A stretch of DNA of 64,000 bases. It comes from Numida meleagris. Taxonomy: Eukaryota; Chordata; Aves; Galliformes; Numididae. A program made the position numbers and the translations under genes. This document shows positions 46,385 to 59,100 of the stretch, piece after piece; the first letter of the stretch is position 1; each line of letters starts with the position of its first letter. The notes beneath the pieces are model-generated. The model made no database searches. It worked only from the letters and a program-made list of their open reading frames with translations, and was not told the origin of the DNA. The DNA is taken from assembly GCF_002078875.1 (NCBI RefSeq), contig NC_034415.1:21839225-21903224 (forward strand), written 5' to 3'.

Positions 46385-47990
46385 TAATAAAATATTGCAC
46401 CGTGCCTGCCCGCATCTGAATGGCAATTCTTTATTTTAGTCCTCTCGGAGGTTATTATGCCCCTGCATTTTGTTGGGTGTTTTTTTTATTATTATTATTT
46501 TATTTTTTTTTATTTTGTTCGATGGAACACGTACTCTGTTCTTAATTAAATTTAATGAGCCAAAATAAATTGGTGGGGACGCTGAAAGAGAGGGAAGGGG
46601 TGTGGGCTGCTTTGGCCCCATCCTCAGCCTCCATCCCCCAAGTGCGGGTCTCCTTTACTAGTGCCGGGCTTGGGGTGGCCGCACACCCCCACTGGAGCAC
46701 GGGGAGGGAAGGGGCACAGCTCGGCCTCGGGAAATTTGGGATTGGAGAGGCGGGGAGAGCTCAGCGCCGGGCCCAGGGCAGAGAGCGCAGGAGAAGGACA
46801 TGGGGAAAAGGGGGGAAAAAGGGGAAAAGAGGGAAAGGGCTGGGCACGGCAGCCCGCCCCGTCGGGGCTGGGGCTCGTGGAGACGGGGAGTTGGGAACGG
46901 GAGCGGGGGAACGGGAACGGTGCCGGCCTTCCCCGTGCGGGCTTTGGGGCACGGGGGTGGGGGCAGGGGGCCGTGAGGGCACCTTCCCACGTTGCCCGGC
47001 AGAGGAAGTGAGGAGAGATGGGGATGGCAGAGGGTGCCATCCGTAATCCCTGCGTACATCGGTCCTAAAGACGGCGGCAGAGAGCGATTTTCGATCCCTC
47101 GGGGTACCCGAAAATCAACGAAATTACAAAAGAAACGGCACAGGGACCGCGGCCGGACCGGTCCCGGGAAGGGTCTCGATCCCCGCTACGGGGGAGTGGA
47201 CCCCCGCCGTGCCCCCCCCCCCAGGGGAGAAGGGGCGGACGGGGCGGGTGGAGCGGCCGCACCTGCCCGCGGCGATCCGCTGGGGGTGCGCGGGTCGCTA
47301 TTGTGTCCCCGCCACCTGCACGCACTTGGGCTCGGGCGGGGAAATGCCGGAGCTGTTATTCTTCCTTTCACTCCTTCCCCTCTCAGCCTCCCGCTCTGGA
47401 TGCGGCCGTGGGAGAGGTTCGCCCCCCGGGTCGCGGAGCGCTCACGATGCCGGCAGTGCGTGTGCGGGTGCGTGCGGCGGGGCCGGTCACGACGCGTTGG
47501 AGAGCTCCGCCGTGCCTCCAGCCAGGAAGCACGACCATTTTCAAGCCGGCTCCTCTAACCAACAGGAAGTGTTAAAGATAGAACAGCCGGGGCTGGGCTG
47601 GGGAGATTAGGAAGGCGAGCATCTTCTGCACGCCGCCCCCAGGCGAAGCCCCCCAGGCGGGGTGGGAGCTGCACCCACGGGGCTGTGAGGGATCCTCGCT
47701 GGGCACAGGGCTGCCCAGAGAAACTGGGGTTTCCCCGTCCTTGGGGACATCCAGCCCAGGTTGGATGGGGCGCTGGGCAGCCTGCTCTGCTGGGGGGCGA
47801 GCAGCCCACGGCACGGGGTTGGAAGCAGGTGATCCTTCAGGTCCCTTCCTACCCAAGCCATTCTGTGACTCTATGAACTATAAAGCCTTGAACGGGGCAG
47901 CCCCCTCCCCACAACGCACAGTTTGAGTTTGGCCCCACTGCAGCTCCAAGGCCAAGCATCTTTCAGTTGCTCAGCACTACACTACGAAAG
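46116..47990. other. TAL1 / STIL intergenic interval
   Basis: About 1.9 kb. A 41-nt A-run lies at about 46341-46381. From about 46660 to 47560 the sequence is very CpG-rich with no recognised exon. An Ets core ACAGGAAGT (47562-47570) with a nearby AGATAG (47576-47581) could be an upstream TAL1 element. A CR1 3' end lies at 47690-47876. Confidence 0.6.
47690..47876 (+). mobile_element. CR1 LINE 3' end
   Basis: Plus-oriented CR1: 'ctgcccagagaaactggggt', 'ggttggatggggcgctgggc', 'tccttcaggtcccttcctac', ending 'attctgtgactctatg'. Confidence 0.88.
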
Positions 47991-47994
47991 GAAA

Positions 47995-50178
47995 AGCAGC
48001 TTTGAGGGAAGGGTGGTTTATTTTTTCGGTTGGTAAGTTAACAGTTTGCTCGCTCCGTTTGCCGTCCAGCATTACATGATTTGTGTAACTTCATGCAGTA
48101 CCACACCCTCGTCCCGAGCTGCGGGCAAGTAGTTGGGCTTTTGTGTTCAGATTGGTTCTAGCCCTCAAGCATCTGAAGAAAGTCTTCAAAATATTAACCA
48201 ATACAACTGTCATCTTCCTGTGTTTCCAGACATTTTACAATAGGAAACAAAGAACAAAACCCTACAACAATGGCTCAGAGGTATGAATTGCCTCATTCAT
48301 CCCAGTGGAACGTCCAAAAACATTAACTATTTTTTGACTACTTCAGCAGAAAACAGGCTGCCAGGCCGTAAGCTTGTGCCTGAGCCGCCAGGGATTCAGC
48401 GTAGGATGGACTCCTTGTTTCTCAGCATAGAAAAGTAATAGCTCCTGAGAGCAGCAAATATTCATGTTGATGGCAGAGGCTGCTGCAAGGAGAGGAATTC
48501 TGACACTGCTTAATGCAAGCTGCTGTTCTCTGTTCTGTATACGGGCAGTTAAGACTTGCTCTGAAATAGCAAGTGGCTTATTTTGCTCAATTATTCAGCT
48601 CACAAAGGCCTAGGAGACAGCAGATGCTGGAAAACACTCTTGCCAGTGCAATCAATTAATTAGCAATTACTACACACTCAAACCTACCGTGAACTAACAG
48701 AACCACAGTAGTCCTTTGGATTTGAACAGGAAAGACCTGGGACATTAGCGTGGGTTGCTTTAATTTCTAGTTTAACAGCCCATGAGCAGGAAAGGCAAGG
48801 TCAGCACCAGAGGCTGAACTTCTGTTGAGACAATGCCATCATTAACACAGAGCTGAACAAACTTTGCTTTAAGCTCAAAGCATGTTGATGTACTAAAGCC
48901 AGGGCGAAAACAGATGGCTCTGCTGTCATTCAGCTCTGGCATTCCTGTTACGGATGGTGGGAACTGGACTAAATTGCAACTTCCACCGCCGCTGTCTCAT
49001 TTCCAAGACCAGGAGGTCAGGGGGAGCTGCGTTACACCGCAGTGATGCTGGCTGAGCTGTGGCCTTAGGGAGGACCTGCCAGAGGAAGCAGAGCTGTCAG
49101 AGCCAGCACGGGGCACCTGGGACTTCCAACATAACTGACAAAGAAAAAGGAAGCACAGAAGTATCTACTATACCTACAACACTGAACAGGAGTCAGTCTG
49201 CTTGCAGAAAGGGAACGGTTAATTGAGAACTGAATTCCTCAACTTGTGGAGCAGCCCTTTTCCATAATCCTGTAACAGCAATTTCAGTAATAGACTGTAA
49301 TGCTTTCACAGACTAATCTGTATGTTAATAAGGAACAAAAGTAAAACAAATTTTTTTTTTTTTTGCTTATCCCACCACCCAACATTGGAACTGTCAAAGA
49401 ACACCAAGTGACAGTGACTTCCAGTGAGCCGTGCTAAATGACGACGGGGAACAGGCAAGTTCTGAAATAAAAACCACAACCAACTGAAGCTAGTTTTGTT
49501 TGTTTTTAATGGAAACTTAGACCTCTAGGAGCAATATGTACGCTTTAATAAATAGAAAAATCCAGAAAAAAAACACAAGGTTTATAAAAAGTGCTACTTT
49601 CTCCAATTTCCTTACAAGATTTCATGATACGGAGTCTGTAACGCGTGCCGTCTTGCCTGAAATCACAATAATTATAGGCACAGTAAAGCCATGATTACAC
49701 GGCCCTTCCCACCCAACACAACCCCACACAGCAATCCAAACACTTAAAGCTTCTAGAAGTCAGTGCTTCAGCTCCGTTACCCCTGCTATACCACACAGGA
49801 TCTATGGCTTCACAGTTGGCACAAACACGTAAAAGGCACTGTTTTAAAAAAAGTCAACCAAAAAGCATTTAAAAACAAGCAGCATTAAAATTAAGCAAAG
49901 AGGGCATCTTGGGTTCAAGTCGATTCACCTTTCGGATCCTTGAATTATGTTTAACTGTAAACAAAAGTGCAAACATACTTCCATGCTGATCAGTGCTGAC
50001 TCAGACACCTAGAAGTGGCTGTCACCAAACTGAACCGAAAGCTCAGTTTTACAAGCTTTATGTTGCTACAATAAAGTGACCTCATAAAAGATAACTCAAC
50101 CCTTGGTTTCCTGTCTCTTTTACAAAGGGGTCCCCTTTTAGATTTGAAACAGTATCTGCCAGTTATCTCAGGAGATGC
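47995..50178 (-). other. STIL: STIL 3' UTR and poly(A) signal
   Basis: The first good minus-strand AATAAA after the STIL stop is at 48017-48022 (plus-strand TTTATT), giving a 3' UTR of about 2.2 kb. It is AT-rich with no obvious repeats beyond short A/T runs. The end point is inferred. Confidence 0.6.
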
Positions 50179-53100
50179 TCAGAACAACTTCGGCAGCTGC
50201 CTGAGCTGTTGTACGTCAAGAATGGTGCCAACAGAATTCACGCTGTTTGACTGGCTTAATGTTTCAAGGGCCGGAGCACGCAGATTTCCAGCCAAGGCTT
50301 GGATATCTCCTCCACCTTTCCTGCCAGGTTGTTCGGTGAATTCAGCCTTCCCGGGTAACAGTTTGTGCTTTGACTTGAAATCCTTTAAAATCTGAACTGA
50401 GTTTTCGTTTGCTTGTTCTGCTCTGGGAAGAAAAATTTCATTTGTAATATTTCTTAACACGGGGCTGTTCAGTTCTGGTAGAAGAGCATTAGCAGTCAAC
50501 TCTCTGCCGTGACTTTTCAGATGAATGGCCATCCCTTCATCAATTCTTTTGGATGATTCAGTCCTGTGGTTTAAGCCATCCAACAGAGGGGTAAAGTCTT
50601 TGTGCAGCACACTTTCACTTTCGACAGTGCCGTGATTGCCATCTTGAACGTGCAGTTCCTCTTCATCTTCACTGCTGTCACCGCCCTGTATCAGTCCATA
50701 CCGCTTCATGTACTTCTTGGTTGCAAACGACATATTGTTGGGTGAAATTAAGCTAAGACCCACCATGCTCTTTTCCACATTTGAATGCAAGATGTCTTGG
50801 AAACAGAAATCAGCAGGAGGATTTTGGCCTGAGCGACTGAGAGAAAGCCTAGATAACTGATTTTCACTGAGATACTTGAGTGCTATAGCGTTTGCTTCCA
50901 TGCTCAGATCAACTACGTTAGGAGTTAAGCCGCACATGCTGACATTGGCAAATGACATGTAATTTAGTCCAGGAACCACAGCTTCAGGATTTATGCATGC
51001 TAATATGCTGAAATAAAGCATCAAAAATTAGTTTAGCAGTACAGGGAAAGCAGAATGCATTTCACAGCATAATCTGATCATTTTATTTTGCTCGCTGTAT
51101 TGATTTCTCCTCCTTTCTGAACATCACAGCTCGGTCAGACTGCTCAGTGCTGAGAACAGACATTCTGCATATACTGAAGAGCATCTCTGCAGCTAGTCAC
51201 ACTGATAGTATTCAAACAGTAACGTGGAAAACTGGTGATATTCCCTTCTGATTCAGTGCTAACCACAACCCTGCTATCGAGAAGAACCAACCTCCAGCAG
51301 ATTCCAGAGCTGGTTGTTCACAGTGGATTTGAGCTGTGGATTGGATTTGGTCAACTAAATGAGGAATTACGTGCCTCTGACCCTAGGACTGGGTGCTAGC
51401 ATCTAACCCCAAATTTGTATCTCAATGGAAGACACAAGAGATACCAAGGACACCATCTTTCCTAATGCCAAGGTTCTAGTTTTTGAAGACATCATTCAGT
51501 AGGAGGCACGTTCATTCACTTGCTTGCCATGCTAGTTTCTTGTACATGTTAGATATTTAAAGGCTGAGAAGACAGGCTCTGATATACTACTAGCAGTTAT
51601 AAATCAGTCCATTCAGTACACGCTTCATACAAGAGTTAATAGATCCAAATCCCTTATGTAGAGAATCTTCCTATTTCACTGAGGGCAAACTGTGAAGTTT
51701 GCTTAAGGAGAGTAAATTCTTGGCTGAAATGAAACATTAAATATCAGGCTATGGAGTTTCACTGTTATTTCCTTCTCCACCAAGGCCAAAGACCTTTTCT
51801 CAGAATTGTTCTTCAGCCAGTACAGTGGCAGAAGGAAGAATCCCAACTCCTGCCCGAGTCTGAAGAATAAAGCCAAATTCTAGTTTTGTCTTACAGGTTG
51901 GCTTATTAGCATGTTATTGACACTAGAAGAACACCAACAGACTCTAGCCAAGAAAGTAGCACAGAAATTCTGTAAAAGTATATGATGAAATTAAAGTGAA
52001 ACAGAAAAAAAGAGCTTAGAAACCATACAACTTCAAATAGCTTTTGACTTATAGCTGAAGGGAAGATTAATTAGGATACAAATATTTGCTTTACCTAACA
52101 GTTCTACACTAATATCAAGCCAATGATAATTCCAAAAGCAAAGCTGAATGAGGCGGTCAGCCTGCACAGAAGCAGCTACACAAATCCCCACGCCTCAAAT
52201 GTTCTTCAAAATGAATGTTCTTAATGATATGTTTTAACTCTGGGAGTCAGCCCTGAAGTACTCTGACATTTGGACTCAAGCTTGGTAGGTCCCTTCCAAC
52301 TCATGCAATCCTGTTTGATTCTACTTCAGTTCTTTTTTTTGTTTCACCAAGGCATTTTCCCTGCCCAGCCACTACAGCCTCCCTCTATTTCAATTCAACG
52401 CATTCATGATCAAAAGCGATTAGGACAGAATCCGTTTTGAATATATGGAAGTTAGAAAACAGTTTCACTTATACTGGTGAAACGCAAGATGTGGGTTAAG
52501 AGGCTGTGATAAAAATACCTAACTATCGCTGCTTAATGTTCAGCCTCACAAGTTTGAACAGTGTCTCTCTGGAATACTCTGACATAGCCCAGAGGACCCA
52601 AATTACTCAAGCATTTTTTCTAAGGAATTGCGCGCTTCCGCACACACAGTACTTAAGAATCACCAGATGCTCTAATGGCTAGAGCTACTTGTGTTACATT
52701 AAATTGAATTTGCTCACAGAGCTCTCACACCTATCTGAAATACCCATAGCATGAGCTAGTGTTTCATCTTTGTGCAGGAAATGCAGATCAAGCTGCCAAA
52801 TAATCCCCACTGGCAGCGAATACAGTCCCTTCTTTGCTCACTAAGCTGATCCTCATTTGTGGCTGGATCTAGATGTTACTACTCAAAATAATCGGTTTTT
52901 TACCTGGCATTCTCCACTTTGTGAGTATTTTTCTTCATTCTGCTGGGTGATTCAATTGTCACTCCGAGACTCCTCAGCTGCTTGAGTGTAGCATTAATCA
53001 CACTCTCTTTATCCACCACTTCTGTGTCCATCCCCGAATCCCTTTCTGTTGTATCATCCATACTCTGATACTTCGCACCATCATCATTAACAAATCCTGC

Positions 53101-56100
53101 TTTTACGGGAAAGTGATCTTGTTCTTCTGAAGACTTTAAGAGATGGTTTACTTGGCCCTAGAGAGAAAAAAAAAAAGAAAAAAGGGAGCAGGTAAGAGCC
53201 CACATCACCAAAATCATTATGACGTATAGGAGCTGTCATAAAACAACTCTTAGTTTTATGCAGTTATTTTGCAATATACAACCAGCTGGGCTACCAACTT
53301 ATTCTGACAAATAAATCAAACTCATATTCAGCTTGGATACAGTCAAGTAGAATCACAGAAGAGTAGAAAAACCCTGGACTATCTTACATTTCAAGTTTTC
53401 TGCAAGCACCTGTTCGGTATTTAAATGCAACATACTACAAGATTAAAGCCTCTGTCCTTTAAGGGACTTGAAGGTAAAGTACTGTGATACTTTAAAGGGT
53501 GCTAACTGGGGAAAGCTATCTCCTGACATCAACTTTTAATTATGTAATTAATTTGGCAGTAGACAATACTCCATATATGCACGGAAGAGTGAAATAAAGA
53601 ATAACCATTTAAACCTCAAAAGGAAGACTTGAAAACTCAGAACTTTTCCACAGAATATAACATAGGAATTTGAAAATGGCATGCAGTTTTCTCTGATGCT
53701 AATACCACATCGTGACTTCAGCAGTGTGTTGTTGCTACTTGCATGTAGTACAGAATATCAAATTTAAATTAATTACCAGCAAATCCTGGTAAAGTTTCTG
53801 GTCCTCTGATGGATGCTGGGGCAGCAAGGAGATGGGCGGCTCTAGGTTTTGCTCACTTGTTACCACCACATGGTTGCTGGCTCCCTCTGTTGGATCTTCC
53901 TGTAAGCACATGCTAGCACTTTCCCCTAAGGATGAGCTGTGAAGAGGTGCCTGGGAGACATTTCCAGTTCTGAAAGAGACCATTAACACAACTTGTTATC
54001 TCCTTGAAGAGAAAATAAAGATATAACTCCTGGTATCCTATTTGGAACACCAGAAGAGAAGAAGTATTGGAAATAGGAAGTAGCATTCCTGTATTTGTTT
54101 TCTGCCTGAGACTTTTAAAGAAAACGACTCCAGAAATAAATCTTGTGAGGACTGAAGAAACAGCTTCCACTGTAACACTACAACAGCATCACTGGTTTTT
54201 CCACAAGATCGCACTGGCTTCTCTGGAGGAGTCAAAACTCAACAACACTACACCATAACTTTAAAGCAGATTGAACAAATCATTTAACAACTGGAACTAG
54301 TCTTCAGTATTTTTATGGACGCTTTAAGAGTAATGTGTTTTCCATATGTTCCAAATATGATTTACTCTATTTATTTTTTTAAAACCAAAGCAAACAAGCT
54401 GGTAACAAAATTCCTGTGGTAGTTTAAAGCCCACATAAGAACTTCCCAAAGACACTGTTAAAAGCACATACACATTCAGAACACACAGAATATCAGTGAA
54501 TTGAAAACAAACCCGAAGCTGAAAAACGCGAAAGAAAAACCATAATCTACCCTGGGGTTTTCGTATAAAAAGGGTAAATATTCTGGAATGAGCAACAACG
54601 CGATGCCCTGCATCCTCACTCTCTAGCTGGCATTTGCATCGCGTAAACCTTTAGAGATCAGGTACATCAATAGCACTATCATCCCAAAGAGATTGTTAAG
54701 CGACCCTCCTTCCCCTTCCAGTCCCTCCTCAAGAGACAAGCGTAAGATAACAGAATTTCAGAACCCAACTGATCAATTGCCTGCGTTGAAAGTGATAAGA
54801 TTTAAATCACGTGACATGCTAGATAGTCAATGTAGGTTATCAGCTGCTGTTATATTAACAATTATTCATCGTTCCCAAAAGTGTCTCCTTCCTCTTCAAA
54901 GAAATCTGAGAGATGCTGCACGTTATAAGGCACTCGCACAACTGTGTCACAAGTTTATGAATCCAAATTGAAGAGAAACTTAAGACTGCATTTCTTTAAA
55001 ATATGATATTCAAAAGATTGATTTGTATCAGCAACACTTATGGTAACAGCATATGCTTGTAGATAAAATTGTAATCAAGGATTATGAATATTTAAATTCT
55101 ACCTAAATTATAATCCATCTTTCCCAATATGATTATTTTAGAAACCTTGTTTAAACTGGGGATATTTCAAGCCCTTTTTTTTTTTTAATGCTTAGGGAAT
55201 ATTAGTTTATTAAGTGCCAAATTGTTGAGCTACTCCATACGTAAAAATAATATCAGTGTAGGAGATAACTAAATATTTTTGAAATTTCTTCCCAAGTTAG
55301 ACAGATTAGTTATTATAACACGATTCATCTGACCTTAAAAATAGTGAAATATCAATGAAGCTGGCAACTGCATACACAATGTAATTAGGTGTAGAGGAAT
55401 TCAGAGGACAGACATATAAGCAAAACATTTTTGTCTTAAGCCCCTCAAGAACTGAAAAGGTTTGGAATGCTGCAAAGGAAAACAACTAGCAGCAGCAGTG
55501 TCCCCTTTCTGCTCAGGAGTTAAGGTGAAAAAGGGAATGCTGCCAGCACTGTACATGCTTTTCCAAGTTAAAGGCTTCTGCCATCAGCTGCTGCTGATAG
55601 GTAAGTAGCTAAACGTGCATGACTGATAAATGCAAACTCTAAAGACAACTGTGTTTTGGCAAGCTGCACAATTCAAAGCATAATAAAAAAAAAAAGGGGA
55701 AGAACATAACTGAAGTCAGGTGACTATTTATAATTCCTGAAAAAAAGAATTACAAAAAGGTAGTAACTTCTGAAAGGCAGTTCAGCTTATATGAACAGCA
55801 CATATTTCTGGTTACTTACTGGAGAGTATTCTGATGAGTTCCTTCTTCCACAAGACGAATACTGTCTACAAAGCTGGGCATGTCAACAACCTTTAAGGAA
55901 GAAGCAATACTGGTGTTACTTGCATCTTGTTCAGCATTAATTGAAATGCTTATGTCTTCCTTAGAAATCTCTGCATCCTCTTTCTTTCCCTGTGGTACGG
56001 TGTCATCCTGTTTTTCTGAGGATGTATTCCAAAATAAGCTAGCACCTAGAAGAGAAGAGAGATTTATGCACTTAGGAAAGCCATGACTATTTTTTGAGAC

Positions 56101-59100
56101 CCTTTGGCTTCGCAAAGCTAGAGGAATTATTTGCTTGCATTCATTTTTTTTCCAGCATTTTATAAGCGATTTAAGGTTTAGAACAGCCAAGAGTTGCAAA
56201 AACATTGTTCCAGTGCTACTTTAAAAAAGTATGCTCACTAAGCACACTTGATGAAAAGAAGTGAGCCACCTTGAAAATTTACTAAGTTACCAAAATAATA
56301 TTTTTGTATAGACTAAACAGGTACCAATATAGTAATATGTAACCTTAAAGTAAGATGCAAAACTTGCTAAAGAGAATAGTCTTCCTTTCATGCATACACC
56401 TGCATGAGTTACAGATAATATGTTAACAATAATATATTTAACAGATCTTCAGATAAGGTAATAGCTATTCCTTTTTTTGTTATTAATACACTATTTTGAA
56501 AAATGTGGCTATTTTCTTTCAGTAAATCACAACTAAAAACACAAGACATTGCTGAAGCTATCGGAAAAATAACTCTTCCAATGATGGAAATTGCTGCCAT
56601 TGCAGCCCAAAGACTAAGATAAGTTAAAACTCACAAATAACACCTAGAGAACTCAGCTGGTGTTGGTATGTAGGTGCACGCTTGGGAACATTCAGCATTT
56701 CCGCAGTACGCTCCCTCTCCGTACGATCAAAATCACAGAAACATCAAGGAGGTGATGACTGCTTTTTCTTGAGGAATGACATCTTACCTGTGCTCACAGC
56801 AATGCTCACACTTTTCCTCACGGGCAAACCTGGCTGAGTTTCCATAGTAACAGGTTCCCCTTGCTTCGCAGGCTGCAGAGCATTGCTAGCTGGGGCTGCT
56901 TCAGAGGAACAAGCCTGGCGAGCCTGTGCTTCCAATAAGCGTTGGATCTGTAACAGTTATCAGAATGGTATCATTTTACAGTGAAATATAATAAAGTACA
57001 ATAGGCAGAAGAGAATTATGAAGTTTGTATCCTCCAAGATGTGGATTCAAAACCAGGATGCACTGCCACAGAAGTCTCGTAACATTCCACTCTCAGCAGT
57101 GCATGCAGCATAAATCAAAACGTCAACATGGATGGTGGCAGAGCTAGCAAAGAAGGTTTTGTGCATGCTGGCAGAACTATATATCAAGACAACCTGAGTA
57201 AAACCTATTTACACTACACTTGTTCAATGTATTTTCTGTCCTCTTTATTCATATGCAAAGCTATTATTCACCAGCCAAGCATTTTATGTGCCAACTGCCC
57301 ACATACCATGTCAAAACAACTTTGTATTAAGTTATAAAATTAAAAAACAAGCACTTAAATGATAAACTTATGGTCGTCCAGGCAGTCTTCGCTCAAGTCT
57401 TCATCCTGCTTGTTGATTACTTTGCAGCTCCAATATATTTTTACAGTGAGGAGTGGTTTCCCTCCCTGATGCACAGCTCATGCTTTGAGAGCTTGATTTT
57501 ATGTACAGGAACGACAATAACAGCCTATGTCAGTTTTCTAGTTTAGGCAGGAGAAACACATATTGCCTACGATTGTACTGATTTTTCTATTCCCATAATT
57601 CATCACTAGCAGCAGAATTCAAACACTGGCTCTTCAATCCCAAGTCACACCCTGCAGAATACGGGGTCAGCAGTGTAATTCAGGAGGTGGGCATTTTGAA
57701 GGAACTTAACCTGGTATTGAGATATAACTTAGTGAGACCAGCAAAACCCAGTTCTCCAGCCCAGCAAACACCAGATGAATCCTGCAGATTTGGTGCAAAT
57801 AACTTTTGAAGTTTTTAAGCAAGAACCTCAACAGTTCAGAAAGCTGCAGACTTGAACATGGGTACTTCACACGTATGTTTACACTAATTCCAAAGTCTCT
57901 AGTCTGTATATACTGGCAAACAGTAATTTAGTTTTTAAACAGAAAAAACAATTATATAGAAGGCATATCAGTCTGCATTATAAACCAGTCTGCTGAAAAA
58001 GAAACCTTCACATTATGAAATTATAATAATAAATGCAAAGTTTAATTAGGGAAGAATCAAAAAGTTTGTTTGTTTTAAGCAGCATCAATTAGCAGAGCTA
58101 ATTCCACCCCCAGACTGGACCAGGTATGATAGGCTTTCTCATCCTCATGAGACCAGACATTTTATTCCTTTGACAGGGAAAGTATCAAAACAATCACGAA
58201 GAGGGCAGAGGAGAAAGAAGCCACTTCAACAAACCTGAGCTTGAAGTAATTTGAGTTGTCTGTCTTGTTCTGTAAGAACCCGGTAAGCATCCGGAGATAA
58301 TCCCATCATCCCGTTATCTGATCCTGCCGTAGAAGCAGGCGTGTGCAAACACGGTGAGTGAGCGCAGCAGAACTGGGGACTAGAGGGGCTTGCACTTGAA
58401 GGCAGTCTTATTCCAGGTGACAAGATATTTTCAAGAGAACAGCTCCCCATTTTCCCATGATGCCCCATACTTATAGGGCTACTTGTTGTATAATTGCAGC
58501 AGATATTTGGACAAATGGTATTCTGATGGAACATAGCGCACGGGTTCTGTTGAGCTATCTCTGACTGAACTTCTGTTCCGTGTTTGGGGCTCATCTCACC
58601 AATTCCTTGCCATGAGTTTATTGAATTATATTGGACAGAAGCAGGAAACTGACAGTTGCATGCACTGGCTGGATAGCAAGGCGGAACGTGAGCTGGCACC
58701 TGCAGTTCTGGTGGTCTTTTGCAGCTCTGCAGTGAAAAAGCAGAGTTGTACAGGACTGGCTGTGTAACAGCAGGAAGCTGCCTGGAGTCGGATACTGAGG
58801 TTTTTCTAACTGGAGGTTCTCCCTGCTGTGCAGCTCCCTCAGGATTCAGCACAGGTCTTTGCGGTGGTCTTCTGGGTTGATGCACAGATGTGTCTGGGGA
58901 AGGCCCACTACAAGGGGTTGAAGAAGAAGATGATCCTGAACTTTTTCTTGATTGTGGACAAGATTTCTTACAGTGCAACTGCTGCTGTAGTACAGCCTGC
59001 TTTCCCCAGGAAGGCCTCGAAGTTGGAATTTTCTGGTTTAAATGGTTTGGTAATTGCCTCAAAGAAGGATCTCCCATATTAGCAGAAAAGTTTTGTTTGT

